DNA of 64,000 bases, taken from the NCBI RefSeq assembly GCF_006970865.1, contig NZ_CP035503.1, positions 881,001 through 945,000 of the forward strand, read 5' to 3'. This document shows, one piece after another, positions 45,500 to 55,274 of this stretch. A program made the position numbers and the translations under genes. A model generated the notes under the pieces. It saw only the letters and a program-made list of their open reading frames with translations. It was not told where the DNA came from and made no database searches. Source of the DNA: Rhodoferax sediminis (GTDB lineage: Bacteria; Pseudomonadota; Gammaproteobacteria; Burkholderiales; Burkholderiaceae_C). Position 1 is the stretch's first letter. Every line of letters starts with the position of its first letter.

Positions 45500-46915
45500 T
45501 CAGCGTGCTGCGAGGGCCCGGGCAATCTTTCCGACGGTTTTAATGGCTTCTTCGAACTGCTTGTTCTCGGGGTGGCCGAAGTTGATTCGAAGGTGATGCG
45601 AATAGCGATGGTCGGCGGAGAACAGGTGTCCCGGCGCGATGCTGATGGCCTGGGAAAGCGACAGGCGGTGAAGCTCGAGCGCATCGATGGGCTGCGGCAG
45701 CTCCACCCAAATGAAATAGCCGCCATCGGGCTGCGTAACCTTCGTGCCAGACGGGAAGTGCTTGGAAATCAAGCGCACCGTCAACCGCCTCTGCTCAGCG
45801 AGCGCCTGGCGCAGCTGCCGCAGGTGCCGGTCGTATCCGCCACGCTGCAGGTATTCTGACAAGCCTTCCTGTGCGGGAACGCACGCGGAGAGTGAGCTCA
45901 TCAGCATGCGTTTTCCAACAGCGGCCGCGAACCGGCCGGCGGCGGCCCATCCCACCCGGTAGCCCGGCGCGAGGGACTTGGAAAACGAACTGCAGTGCAT
46001 CACCAACCCCTTCTTGTCCCATGCTTTCGCTGGCCGCGGTTTGTGAGGACCGAAGTACAGCTCGCCGTAGACATCATCCTCAATCAATGGAACGTCGTGC
46101 TGGGCGAGCAAGGCAACCAGCGCCTGCTTCGCGGGTTCAGGCATCAAACTGCCCAGAGGGTTCTGAAAGTTTGGCATCAGCCAGCAAGCCTTCACCGGGT
46201 GCCGCTCCAGCACGGCTGCAAGCGATTGAACGTCAATACCCGTGCGGGGATGCGTAGCCACCTCGACCGCTCGCAGGTTCAAGCGTTCCAAGGCTTGCAG
46301 CGCCGCATAGAACGTGGGTGATTCGACGGCGACAAGGTCACCCGGGCCGGTCACGGTCTCGAGACAGAGGTTGAGCGCCTCCATCGCGCCGTTCGTGATG
46401 ACCAACTCCTGGACATCAACGTTGCAGCCCATCGCCAGGTAGCGCAGGGCAATTTGCCGGCGCAGGTCGGCACTACCCGGAGTAAGGTGCTCGACTGTCT
46501 TCCAGGCGTCAAGGTTCCGGGCCGCCCTACCCAGCGCCAGTGCGAGCTTTGGCAACGGGAACAACGACGGGCTGGGGAACGCCGACCCCAGGGGAACCAG
46601 GTTTCGATTTCGTGCATGGCCAAGAACCTGGAATACGAGCTCCGAGACTTCGACTTCATGCTCGTGCGCAGGGGGCTCGGAAGCCGCCGGCTCGCTTTGC
46701 ACAGTGCTGGCGTGGCTCACGAAGTATCCGGAGCGCGCCCGCGCCTGCACCAACCCACGTGCCTCCAGCAGGTAGTACGCCTGAAAGACGGTTGAAGGAC
46801 TGACGCCGCGGCTTTCGCTCGTATCGCGTACAGAGGGAAGCCGGTCGCCCGGGCGAAAGATGCCGCTCGCGATGGATTCCGAGATGCCCTGGGCGATTGC
46901 TTCGTAGCGCTTCAT
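45500..46915 (-). CDS. MocR/PdxR-type GntR regulator with aminotransferase domain
   Basis: 471 residues. GntR winged helix at 1-70 (YEAIAQGISESIASGIFRPGDRLPSVRDTSE), a linker, then a fold-type I aminotransferase-like domain. PLP Lys region is SSFSKSLAPGYRVGWAAAG; EDDVYGELYFG and NFQNPLGSLMPEP are also present. MocR proteins use PLP or a PLP adduct as effector; the target here may be the divergent DUF2970/cytochrome set 180 bp away or a distant gene. The specific pathway is not evident. Confidence 0.9.
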   Translation of the reverse strand: MKRYEAIAQGISESIASGIFRPGDRLPSVRDTSESRGVSPSTVFQAYYLLEARGLVQARARSGYFVSHASTVQSEPAASEPPAHEHEVEVSELVFQVLGHARNRNLVPLGSAFPSPSLFPLPKLALALGRAARNLDAWKTVEHLTPGSADLRRQIALRYLAMGCNVDVQELVITNGAMEALNLCLETVTGPGDLVAVESPTFYAALQALERLNLRAVEVATHPRTGIDVQSLAAVLERHPVKACWLMPNFQNPLGSLMPEPAKQALVALLAQHDVPLIEDDVYGELYFGPHKPRPAKAWDKKGLVMHCSSFSKSLAPGYRVGWAAAGRFAAAVGKRMLMSSLSACVPAQEGLSEYLQRGGYDRHLRQLRQALAEQRRLTVRLISKHFPSGTKVTQPDGGYFIWVELPQPIDALELHRLSLSQAISIAPGHLFSADHRYSHHLRINFGHPENKQFEEAIKTVGKIARALAAR

Positions 46916-47092
46916 GACAGTGAGTCTTTCGACTCTGATATGTGAAATATATGCATGTCATGAAACTGTACTGTATTGACCCTTGCAGATGAGAAAAGCC
47001 CCACCATTCTGCATCTGATATGCAATTAATTCGCAATTCTGAGGCTACCAAAGAAGCAGGAATAGCGCCATAGTTGTCACAGAGGTGCTGTC

Positions 47093-47281
47093 ATGAATTT
47101 GCTTGTTTACATCCGTACCGTGCTGTGGAGTTTCATCGGAATTGGCAGTCGCTCTGGCAGCAGTGAAGACTTGGCCAAGGTAAAGCCGCTGGGCCTGTTT
47201 GCGGTGGCCATCGTCCTGCTGGCCGCTTTCCTGTTCACAATCTTTGGGCTGGCGAACCTGGCCGTGAGTACACTAAAGTGA
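47093..47281 (+). CDS. DUF2970 small membrane protein
   Basis: 62 residues; family pattern VLWSFIGIGSRSGSSEDLAKVKP followed by one membrane helix (GLFAVAIVLLAAFLFTIFGLAN). Common next to respiratory or cytochrome genes in beta-proteobacteria. Stop overlaps the start of the cytochrome c4-like gene by 4 bp. Confidence 0.8.
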   Translation: MNLLVYIRTVLWSFIGIGSRSGSSEDLAKVKPLGLFAVAIVLLAAFLFTIFGLANLAVSTLK

Positions 47282-48003
47282 TACGTTCGATACGTCGAGG
47301 CGGTGCAACGTTGCTACTGCTGGCGGGGCTGCAATCTTCATGGAGTCAAGCCGCTGAGTCACCCAAACTCGGTGCAGGAGTGCAGAACACAATGGTCCAG
47401 CGCATGCAGGCCTGCGTTGTGTGCCACGGCAAGGAAGGCCGAGCCACGAACCAAGGCTACTTTCCCCGCATTGCGGGAAAGCCGTCAGGCTACCTGTACA
47501 ACCAGTTGCAGAACTTCAAGTCTGGGCTGCGCAAGTACGAGCCGATGAACCACCTCGTGCAGCACATGTCTGACGGCTACCTTCAAGACATTGCGAAGTA
47601 CTTCGCTGAGCTCGACCTGCCTTACCCAGCAGCCCGGGCTAGCGGGCTGACCGCGGTTGAGCAGCGCACCGCCGAGAAACTGGTCCGGCAAGGGGCACCA
47701 GAGCGCGGCATCCCCGCGTGCATATCCTGCCACGGCCAGCAAATGGCGGGGTCGCTGCCGGCGATACCAGGTCTCCTCACGCTGCCTGCAGACTACCTGG
47801 TGGCTCAGCTCGGCGCGTGGAGAACCGAGCAAAGAAAGGCAAAGGCACCCGATTGCATGGCCGACATTGCCAGGCGACTGTCACTTGATGAAGTTTCGGT
47901 CATGGCGAGGTGGCTCTCAGCCCAGACCTCGCCAAGTGGCGTCGTGCCGGCGCCCATTGCCATGCAGCCGCATCCGATGCGTTGTGGGAGTGAGGAGCAG
48001 TGA
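47278..48003 (+). CDS. dihaem cytochrome c4-like protein
   Basis: 241 residues. Signal peptide then two haem motifs, CVVCH and CISCH, about 100 residues apart, each followed by a c4-type fold (GYFPRIAGKPSGYLYNQLQNF; LPAIPGLLTLPADYLVAQLGAW). Periplasmic electron carrier. GTG start of the next gene overlaps its stop by 4 bp; ATA/ATG choice: the frame begins at 47278 on ATGATACG. Forms an operon with DUF2970 and the trihaem cytochrome. Confidence 0.88.
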   Translation: MIRSIRRGGATLLLLAGLQSSWSQAAESPKLGAGVQNTMVQRMQACVVCHGKEGRATNQGYFPRIAGKPSGYLYNQLQNFKSGLRKYEPMNHLVQHMSDGYLQDIAKYFAELDLPYPAARASGLTAVEQRTAEKLVRQGAPERGIPACISCHGQQMAGSLPAIPGLLTLPADYLVAQLGAWRTEQRKAKAPDCMADIARRLSLDEVSVMARWLSAQTSPSGVVPAPIAMQPHPMRCGSEEQ

Positions 48004-49286
48004 ACACATCGAGAGCTCCGTACCGCCGCTGGATGTCCTTGCTGCTGTACTTTGCAGGCCTCCTTGCTTTTGTTGGCATCCTCGTCGCGTGGCTGAACGT
48101 ACGCGGAGAAGCACCACTGAGTACAGGAGCACCAACGGCAGCAGCCAACCCGGCGCTCATCGAGCGGGGCGCATACTTGGCTCGTGCAGGCAATTGCATG
48201 GGCTGCCATAGCATGGCTGGCTCGGCAGAATTCGCCGGCGGCCGCGGCATCGAGACTCCGTTCGGAACCGTGTTCGCCCCCAACATCACTCCGGACCCGA
48301 AAACGGGCATCGGCAGCTGGTCGACGGCGGAGTTCTGGCGAGCCATGCACTACGGTCGCTCCAAAGACGGCCGACTGCTGTACCCGGCATTCCCCTACCC
48401 GAGCTACACGAACGTCACCCGCGAAGACTCTGACGCACTATTTGCTTACCTGCAGGCTGTGCCACCGGTGGAGCGGGCGAACAAGGCGAATGACCTGCCG
48501 TTCCCGTACAACACGCAAGCGGCATTGGCACTGTGGCGGGCAATGTTCTTCCGCGCCGGACCCCTGCAGCCGGATACGCAGAAGACGGCCGAATGGAACC
48601 GCGGCCGGTACCTCGTGGACGGTTTGACGCACTGCGCTGCCTGCCACTCCAGCCGCAACTGGTTAGGTGCGACGAGCGTGAACGCCAAATTCGCTGGCGG
48701 ACTCATGCCGGACGAGGCCTGGTATGCGCCTTCGCTCGCGAGTCCGAACGAGGCAGGCCTGCAGAAATGGCCGCGCGAGGAAGCAATCAAGCTCCTCAAG
48801 AACGGAGTGTCCCAGCACGCGGCCGTGTCCGGCCCGATGGCGGATGTCGTTTACAGCAGCACGCAGTACCTGACCCCGCAGGACCTGAACGCCATGGTCG
48901 ATTATCTGGCAAGCATCCCGGTGCGCGAGAGCGAAAGGAAGCAAGCCGCGCGAGCATCCTCTCGTGTGCTGGACCGTGGAGCGAAGGTCTACGAGCAACA
49001 GTGCGCGACATGCCACGGCGATAGGGGACAAGGCGTGCCGTCCATCTACCCGGCCTTGGCAGGCAACCGTGCGGTGCTGCTGCACGCCCCAAACAATCTG
49101 GTGCAAGTAATCCGCAATGGCGGGTTCTCGCCCAGCACGGCGGGCAATCCGCAGCCGTTCGGTATGCCACCTTTCGGTCAGGTTCTGAGCCATGAGGACA
49201 TCGCCGCCGTCGCCACGTATGTCCGCCAGGCATGGGGCAATGCGGCACCTGCCATCTCAACATTCGATGTTCACAGAGTCTGGTGA
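48000..49286 (+). CDS. trihaem cytochrome c, alcohol/aldehyde dehydrogenase subunit type
   Basis: 428 residues with GTG start. N-terminal membrane anchor (LLLYFAGLLAFVGILVAW), then three haem motifs: CMGCH, CAACH and CATCH, as in the membrane cytochrome subunit of quinohaemoprotein dehydrogenases. No dehydrogenase subunit is adjacent, so it may accept electrons from one encoded elsewhere. Translation coupled to the c4 gene. Confidence 0.88.
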   Translation: MNTSRAPYRRWMSLLLYFAGLLAFVGILVAWLNVRGEAPLSTGAPTAAANPALIERGAYLARAGNCMGCHSMAGSAEFAGGRGIETPFGTVFAPNITPDPKTGIGSWSTAEFWRAMHYGRSKDGRLLYPAFPYPSYTNVTREDSDALFAYLQAVPPVERANKANDLPFPYNTQAALALWRAMFFRAGPLQPDTQKTAEWNRGRYLVDGLTHCAACHSSRNWLGATSVNAKFAGGLMPDEAWYAPSLASPNEAGLQKWPREEAIKLLKNGVSQHAAVSGPMADVVYSSTQYLTPQDLNAMVDYLASIPVRESERKQAARASSRVLDRGAKVYEQQCATCHGDRGQGVPSIYPALAGNRAVLLHAPNNLVQVIRNGGFSPSTAGNPQPFGMPPFGQVLSHEDIAAVATYVRQAWGNAAPAISTFDVHRVW

Positions 49287-49603
49287 GCCCGAGATGTTCT
49301 GTCCCCGACCGCCGTATCAACGTCAAGCTGGAAATCCAGATTGATGACTCAGCTTGTGGTGGCATTTGCCAGCGCGGATGTTCGCTATTAATCAATGAGT
49401 TGAATGTCCGCAGTTGGTCGTTATGAGTCATCCGGGGTACTACTTCCACAACTGCCAATCGGTATTGGTCGCCCCCCCAGCCACGCCAACGACGTGTTGA
49501 CCTATCCCGGACCATGGCGGAGGGCCACGATGAAGGTGCTATCTTCTTCGGTTTGAACAGAGTGGCTATGGTTCAACCCGTTCAGCCTCACAAGGATACT
49601 CAA

Positions 49604-50536
49604 ATGCCAAAAAGTTCCGGTTCGCTCAAGGCCGTCTTCTACGCGCTCGGCGCGAACGGAGGTATTGCTCTGGCCAAGGGGGTCGCTGCGTTCTTTACCG
49701 GTAGCGGCGCTATGCTCGCCGAGGCCCTGCACAGCTTCGCTGATTGCGGCAATCAGGTTCTTCTGCTCGTCGGCATGCAGCAAGCCAAAAAGCTGCCAAC
49801 ACCGGACCACCCAATGGGATACGGCCGAGTCGTTTACTTCTGGTCCATGATGGTCGGCGTTCTTCTCTTCAGCATTGGAGGACTGTTTTCGGTCTGGCAC
49901 GGGGCGCAATCCCTGCTGCATCCGGAGCCCGTGAAGTACCTCCTGCCATCTCTGAGCGTACTGCTGGTCGCGGTGGTTCTCGAGAGCGTGAGTCTGCGCG
50001 GCGCATTGCAGGGGTTGGCCGCAGAGCGCGGAGAAAAGAGTCTTTGGCGCTGGTTCCGCGAAACGCGGCAATCGGAACTCCTCGTAATCACGGGCGAAGA
50101 CATCGCAGCCCTCGCTGGCCTGGCCATGGCATTTGTGGCGCTCGCGCTTACGGGTATCACTGGAAGCCCGATTTTTGATGCCTTGGGCTCGATTGCGGTT
50201 GGTCTCCTGTTGATGGGGGTCTCGTTCGCGGTCACCACGGAGGTCAAGAGCCTTATTACCGGGGAGTCTGCTTCTCCAGAGATGCGCGCGGCCATCACGG
50301 AGTTCGTCGCTAGTCAGCCGGAGGTGGAGCGCATCGTGAACCTCATTACTTTCCAGTTGGGCGCCGAGGTTGCTGTCGCGGTGAAGGCAAAAATGGTCCC
50401 GATGCCCAGCGCAGATGCACTGGTTTCAGCTATCGATGAAGTAGAGGAGCGCTTGCAGGCTCACTTCCCCAATCTACGCTGGTCATTCTTCGAGCCCGAT
50501 GCGGGCAAACCCAAGCCCAAACTGGGCGCCCTGTAA
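49604..50536 (+). CDS. cation diffusion facilitator transporter
   Basis: 310 residues from MPKSSGSLKAVFYALGANG, which directly starts helix 1. Six helices; metal-site motifs ALHSFADCGNQ (helix II) and ITGEDIAALAGLA (helix V); C-terminal cytoplasmic domain (ITGESASPEMRAAITEFVASQPEVERI). Exports divalent metal (Zn, Co, Fe or Mn) by proton antiport. An ATG at 49514 would add residues with no helix or domain. A dispersed 19-bp motif lies 30 bp after the stop. Confidence 0.9.
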   Translation: MPKSSGSLKAVFYALGANGGIALAKGVAAFFTGSGAMLAEALHSFADCGNQVLLLVGMQQAKKLPTPDHPMGYGRVVYFWSMMVGVLLFSIGGLFSVWHGAQSLLHPEPVKYLLPSLSVLLVAVVLESVSLRGALQGLAAERGEKSLWRWFRETRQSELLVITGEDIAALAGLAMAFVALALTGITGSPIFDALGSIAVGLLLMGVSFAVTTEVKSLITGESASPEMRAAITEFVASQPEVERIVNLITFQLGAEVAVAVKAKMVPMPSADALVSAIDEVEERLQAHFPNLRWSFFEPDAGKPKPKLGAL

Positions 50537-50639
50537 AGTCAGCAAGGGACGAGAACGTCTGCTGGAGAATGGCCGCTCTTGGCCGGGAAGTTCCTGACAC
50601 GTGCGAGCACTGGCGCTTACCAAACCGAGTGGCTTTTCA

Positions 50640-50894
50640 GTCACTTGTGCTGGCTATTCGAGGTTGGCGTCGATACGAACAATTTGCCCGTCCTCGTTCA
50701 CGGTCATCTCTAGAACGCCAATCTCGTGTCCGAAGTCGCCGGTGAAGTCGACCTGTCTGTAGTGCGAGTGTCCAGTGGGCAAGGCTCATGAGATTGCCCC
50801 AGCTGCCCGGCATGGAGGTCATGCACGCGCTGGTCGGCTGCCAAAAGCGCTCGACAAACAGTCTGATTCGGCGCTTCCAATCGCTTGACATCAT
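50640..50894 (-). pseudogene. short hypothetical gene, frameshifted
   Basis: One frame gives MMSSDWKRRIRLFVERFW and SMPGSWGNLMSLAHW; about 50765 the natural continuation lies in another frame: HYRQVDFTGDFGHEIGVLEM then VNEDGQIVRIDANLE and stop. Together they resemble a small alpha+beta (NTF2-like) protein. One base has been gained. Family not identified. Confidence 0.5.
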
Positions 50895-51141
50895 TTTTTC
50901 CCCATCGACGATGCGCCCGCAGGATACCGCACCTCCAGACTCCTAATGGGCAAGCACTGGTCCCCTCGTTTGACGTGGCTTGGCATCGATGGTCCGCTCT
51001 TGGACCCAGCAAAGCTTGTTGTGCGCGCGCCGCGAAGGTCAGCTATCGGGCGAATTGGGCGATGCCAGCCAACGACGGGGCTTGGTCGCATGGCGCCGAC
51101 CAGGAGGCGCCCTTTGCGGTCGTACGAATTTTCAGAAGACC

Positions 51142-51579
51142 TCAGTTTGCCATTGTCGGCTCGACAAACTGAACATTTGAAATCCAATTGCGTCGTCTAC
51201 GAGCGAGCCGCGACTCGACGCTCTCTCCTTCGAACGAAACGAGAGAAGGGCTTAGGAGCGACGGCTCCACGTTATTGAACGTATTGACGTTCACGACGGC
51301 ATAGATGTGCTCATAAAGCGAGCTGGTGACCAGGGGAACAACGCCACATCGCGCACAGACATGAAACTGGGCCGTACATGTTCCGAAGACGTACCTGGAG
51401 ACGAGCCGCGGGTCCGCAATCGTTACCCTGAGAACCCCGATGGGATTGGATGTCCAGACGCCGCGATGTTTGGCGCAGAACGAGCAGCTGCACGCGCGCG
51501 CTGGAATCTCGGAAGGCTCCGGCTCCCAAGTGAACTCGAACGAAATGTTGCCGCAATGGCAAGCGCCCGCAATAACCAC
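51142..51579 (-). CDS. GFA/CENP-V family zinc protein
   Basis: 145 residues with GTG start directly behind a strong AGGAGG. Zinc motifs ACHCGNISFEF, RACSCSFCAKHRG and CARCGVVP are characteristic of the GFA fold (glutathione-dependent formaldehyde-activating enzyme relatives). Most members lack demonstrated enzyme activity, so only metal-binding and fold are sure. Monocistronic. Confidence 0.85.
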   Translation of the reverse strand: MVIAGACHCGNISFEFTWEPEPSEIPARACSCSFCAKHRGVWTSNPIGVLRVTIADPRLVSRYVFGTCTAQFHVCARCGVVPLVTSSLYEHIYAVVNVNTFNNVEPSLLSPSLVSFEGESVESRLARRRRNWISNVQFVEPTMAN

Positions 51580-51740
51580 GGACTCCTCCTGTTCCTCAGC
51601 AGCCTCCCCATCGGAGGGTCCGGTCGGCCGCATTCTGGTCATCTTACCGGAAGGTCGGCTCCTGGTCGATAACTGCTCTGCCGGCATTCAAGCTGGAATT
51701 GTCACCGTCGGCTTCGGGCCCTGAGCTGGCCGGCCAGTTC

Positions 51741-52313
51741 CTAAAAAAGCTTGTCAGCTTGAAACAAGGTAAGTAGGCCCATGACCGCGAAAATGCCTGC
51801 GGCAATGGAGTGCACCAACTTCATGGGTATCTTGGCAGCAAATTTGTTGCCGACGAACACGGCAGGAACATCGGCCAAGAGCATGCCCAAGGTCGTTCCA
51901 GCAATGACCATGACAGGCGCTCCGTAATGGGCGGCCAAGGCAACGGTGGCAATCTGCGTTTTGTCACCCATCTCAGCCAGGAAGAAGGTGACCAAGGTTG
52001 CACCAAACACACCAAGATGCTTGGCAACCTGCGTTTCCTCTTCCTCAATTTTGTCGGGAATCAGGGTCCAGATAGCCATCGCAATGAAAGACGCTCCCAG
52101 TACCCAGCGCATGATGTCCGGGCGGACGACCGAGGTAATCCAAGCCCCAAGGGTGCCTGCCAAACCATGGTTCACCAGCGTGGCAACCAAGATGCCAGCG
52201 ATGATGGGGATGGGCTTCTTAAAGCGAGCGGCCAGAATGAAGGCAAGGAGTTGGGTCTTGTCGCCAATTTCAGCGAGAGCAACGACACCAGTAGATACGA
52301 ATAAAGCTTCCAT
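51741..52313 (-). CDS. TMEM165/GDT1 family Mn(2+) exporter
   Basis: 190 residues, six helices in two repeats, each with the family signature E-x-G-D-K-(T/S): ALAEIGDKTQLLA and FLAEMGDKTQIAT. Start is MEALFVSTGVVALAEIGDK at 52313; the open frame extends upstream but that part is the riboswitch. Family members export Mn2+ (MneA type) or exchange Ca2+/Mn2+. Control by a Mn riboswitch 60 bp upstream supports Mn export. Confidence 0.92.
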   Translation of the reverse strand: MEALFVSTGVVALAEIGDKTQLLAFILAARFKKPIPIIAGILVATLVNHGLAGTLGAWITSVVRPDIMRWVLGASFIAMAIWTLIPDKIEEEETQVAKHLGVFGATLVTFFLAEMGDKTQIATVALAAHYGAPVMVIAGTTLGMLLADVPAVFVGNKFAAKIPMKLVHSIAAGIFAVMGLLTLFQADKLF

Positions 52314-52374
52314 GAGGGGTTCCAAGGCCAGACAAAAAAACAATGACCACAGAGCCCTCCCGGCCAAACCGAAG

Positions 52375-52495
52375 GCAATGTGGTCAAAGGTCTTGTCAAG
52401 TTTGAAACCGCTTGCACCATGGTCAAACAATGACCAAGTATGTTGACGCAAGCCCCTCCGAATTGCTCGAAGGGAGACTACTCCCCAGTGACAGA
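52375..52495 (-). ncRNA. yybP-ykoY manganese riboswitch
   Basis: On the minus strand the 5' conserved loop reads CACTGGGGAGTAGTC, then GCGTCAACATACTTGG, and the 3' conserved strand reads ACAAGACCTTTGACC; these are the invariant blocks of the yybP-ykoY class in order. The element ends about 60 bp before the TMEM165-type gene. Known class senses Mn2+ and usually switches the gene on. Confidence 0.87.
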
Positions 52496-52870
52496 CGAAT
52501 TCTAACCTGCGAGCCTCAGGTTGCTGCGATTTGCAGCGAGGCCTGCACACCCATGAGCACACCGACAAGTCCCATCAAGGCGCAGGAGAAGTAAGGCATC
52601 TTGCGTGCAAGGTTGGAGTCCAAGCATTGACCCGCTGAAGACTGTAGTCACGAGAGGCAAGCTGGTGAACGGCTGAAAAATAAACCCGATGCAGACAGAC
52701 TCGTCACCAACACGAAGGCGGCGAAGGTACAAGGCACTTTTGAGTACTGCTTTGACGGGGTAAAGATTGAGAGGACATTCTGGCCGTGCGACGAATGGCC
52801 GGTTGTGGTCGCACTCCGCCGAACATCCGCATTGGAGACTGGAACTTCGCGATTGAGTTTGCGCGTTGAC

Positions 52871-53398
52871 TCAATCCCGGTATTCAGACAGCCCGGTTGC
52901 GATGTCCACCAGCTTCGCCACCGTGTTCATGTTGCGCGCCGTTCCCGTCTTGGCCGCCGGAATTCTCAGCTTTGACGAGGCGATGTCTTTGTCGTAAAAA
53001 ACATAGAGTTCCCGCTGTCCAGGCGCGATGAGTTCAGTCTGCTGGCCGACGGCACCAGAGACCGCGTCGGAAGGCGGCGGCGCATCCAGGAATATCGCGA
53101 CCGTCCGACTGGGTTGCATGTCCCGAAACGGGTTGTGCGCGAGTACGGATTGCATCTCGACGGCTGTGCGCACCAACGCCCCTACCGGCTTGCCGGCATG
53201 GGCTGCAAGAGCGCTCTCCAGCGCCGCCTTCACCCGAGCCTCGGTCTTGCCGCTGGAGAACACGACATTGCCGCTGGCGATGTAGGTTTGGACCCGCTTG
53301 AAGCCCGCTCGCTCGCAAATGAGTTTCAGGTCGCGCATCGCCAACTTGCCAGTTCCTCCAACATTGACGGCTCGCAGGAGTGCAATGAAAACGGTCAT
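52871..53398 (-). CDS. DUF1697 protein
   Basis: 175 residues. Hallmark N-terminus MTVFIALLRAVNVGGTGKL, then LKLICERAGFKRVQTYIASGNVVF. A common small cytosolic family of unknown function. Complete; monocistronic, flanked by copies of the 19-bp dispersed motif on both sides. Confidence 0.88.
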   Translation of the reverse strand: MTVFIALLRAVNVGGTGKLAMRDLKLICERAGFKRVQTYIASGNVVFSSGKTEARVKAALESALAAHAGKPVGALVRTAVEMQSVLAHNPFRDMQPSRTVAIFLDAPPPSDAVSGAVGQQTELIAPGQRELYVFYDKDIASSKLRIPAAKTGTARNMNTVAKLVDIATGLSEYRD

Positions 53399-53542
53399 CG
53401 AAAAATTCTAGCCACTTTCGCCGAACGGTCGAGCGTCTGCTCTTGGTCGGATTTAGCCCGATGGACGAGTGACCGCCCCCGGTCGACTACTTCCGGCACA
53501 GTTTGTGGGTAACAGATTAAGGCCCGCAAACGAAGTCAAACC

Positions 53543-53989
53543 TCACGGTAACGCACCGAGCTGTTGCATGAGGCCCAGCGTGTCCATGAGAATTCGAGTG
53601 GATTTGATTTTCGCGCCTTCGAAGCGGTCAATGACCATACCCGAGACGCTGACTGACCTCTGCGTAGGAGGAATTCCCAAAAAGGCACCCTGATGGGTTC
53701 CGTGCCAAACAAAGCGCGTCAGCACGCGGTTGTCTTCCGCCATCTGCTCTTCGACATCCCAGTGCATGTCGGGAAACGCCTGCCGCAACATAGCCAACGT
53801 CTCCTTGAGGCCTGCCAAGCCAGGACCTTGCCCGGGCAACGGGACTTCCTCGACCATGTCGATGTGAAAGTAGTCGCCGGTCGCATCAATGTCGCCGACG
53901 GATAGCACTTGATGCAGAAACTTTTTGACAGTGGCTTTGTTCTGTTCGAGCACGTTATACCTCGCAGGTGCAAAGTCGAGATTGCACAT
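53543..53989 (-). CDS. SnoaL-like ester cyclase family protein
   Basis: 148 residues. NTF2-like fold: VKKFLHQVLSVGDIDATGDYF, LKETLAMLRQAFPDMHWDVEE, FVWHGTHQGAFLGIPPT and a C-terminal GMVIDRFEGAKI strand. SnoaL-like proteins include polyketide cyclases, but most are uncharacterised. Isolated. Confidence 0.82.
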   Translation of the reverse strand: MCNLDFAPARYNVLEQNKATVKKFLHQVLSVGDIDATGDYFHIDMVEEVPLPGQGPGLAGLKETLAMLRQAFPDMHWDVEEQMAEDNRVLTRFVWHGTHQGAFLGIPPTQRSVSVSGMVIDRFEGAKIKSTRILMDTLGLMQQLGALP

Positions 53990-54216
53990 GATACCGGCTA
54001 AGTTCAGGGGAGGGCCGCCTTAAAAACGGAAGCCCTACCGACTCTCGCCGGTCCCGAGAAACCAGCGACATCCCGCAATACCTGATGACGAACGCTACCG
54101 GGCTGAACTCCAGGGCTGAACGGCCGCTCCTGGTCGATTTGCGCCGCCTGCACCTGTGCCTAAAGGGAATATCTGCCAGAGAGCGGACTCATGCGGGTCT
54201 GCATTGCCGCCTGGCC

Positions 54217-54828
54217 TCATTTCATCATCGGCAAAGCCACGCCAATGGCTACGAACAGACCTCCGCAGACGCGATTGAAGCGCTTGCCGGCACGCTCGAG
54301 CAACGGACGGATGCGATGCGCCAGAAGTGCCAGCAGGTATTCCACGATGCATTCAACCGTCACAAAAATGACCGCCATGACAATGAACTGAATCAGCAGG
54401 TTACGGTGCGGGTCGATGAACTGGGGCAGGAAAGCGGCGTAGAACAGCAATGCTTTCGGGTTGGAGACAGCCGTCAGCAAACCCTGTCGAAGCATCGTGG
54501 CACCCCGGGTGTCGGCTTCGGAGGCATCTGGCTGAAGGCGAATCGCCGGCGCCCGCCAGAGCTGAATGCCCAGCCATACCAGGTAGGCGCCACCTACCAG
54601 CTTGAGTATGGTGAGTGCGCTCGCCGAAGCTTGCAGCACGGCGCCAATGCCGAACATGGACAATGCAATCAGAGCCGCGAAGCCGAGCGCCCCGCCTGAC
54701 ACCGTGAACAACGTCTTGCGATGGCCGTGCAACGCACCATGGCTCAACACCAGCAGACTATTCGGGCCGGGCGTCAGCGACAGACCCATTGCAGCGACAA
54801 GATAAAGCAACCAAGTGTGTAGGGCCAT
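54217..54828 (-). CDS. LysE family translocator
   Basis: 203 residues, six helices. Starts MALHTWLLYLVAAMGLSLTPGPNSLLVLS, with the LTPGPN motif of the LysE/RhtB family; GLLTAVSNPKALLFYAAFLPQF is the second signature. Exports amino acids or related metabolites. Nothing next to it indicates the substrate. Confidence 0.9.
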   Translation of the reverse strand: MALHTWLLYLVAAMGLSLTPGPNSLLVLSHGALHGHRKTLFTVSGGALGFAALIALSMFGIGAVLQASASALTILKLVGGAYLVWLGIQLWRAPAIRLQPDASEADTRGATMLRQGLLTAVSNPKALLFYAAFLPQFIDPHRNLLIQFIVMAVIFVTVECIVEYLLALLAHRIRPLLERAGKRFNRVCGGLFVAIGVALPMMK

Positions 54829-55274
54829 CGAATCTCAGCTCGCTTGTTCGTACATGGAAACCAGTTTACAGCGACACGCCATGAACTCGGTGGTTAAGTC
54901 TTCCACTTCGTGCCCGGTGGCTGGTTGACGCCAATTACCTTGGCCGGTCTCTCTCCGCGTTGCGCGTTCTATGGCGACTCCGTTGCTGCGTGAGGTGCGT
55001 TCGGGTCGTTAGGGGTTTGTCAACCTTGAACACCTGCATGGCGTCAATCAGCCTTCCGCGGGTACCCAGTTCAACGCGTATGACGCGTCCGCTCCCAGGC
55101 ATACCGCCGCTTTGACGGCATTCCTACCTCGGTGCGCAACGACCGCTTCACCCTTGGTCGATGAGCTGCATCAACCTTGAGGGGAAGTCGAAACAGGACT
55201 CCGTTCGGTTGCGGGACGACGGCCGCCGGTCGAACTATCATGGCCACAGTGAAATGTAGAAAGAACGTTCAGAG
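54829..55274. other. intergenic stretch
   Basis: About 445 bp with no gene recognised. Confidence 0.35.

Noticed and set aside
52314..52568. N-terminal extension of the TMEM165-type protein
   Set aside because: The open frame is the riboswitch read as codons; family homology begins at the ATG at 52313.
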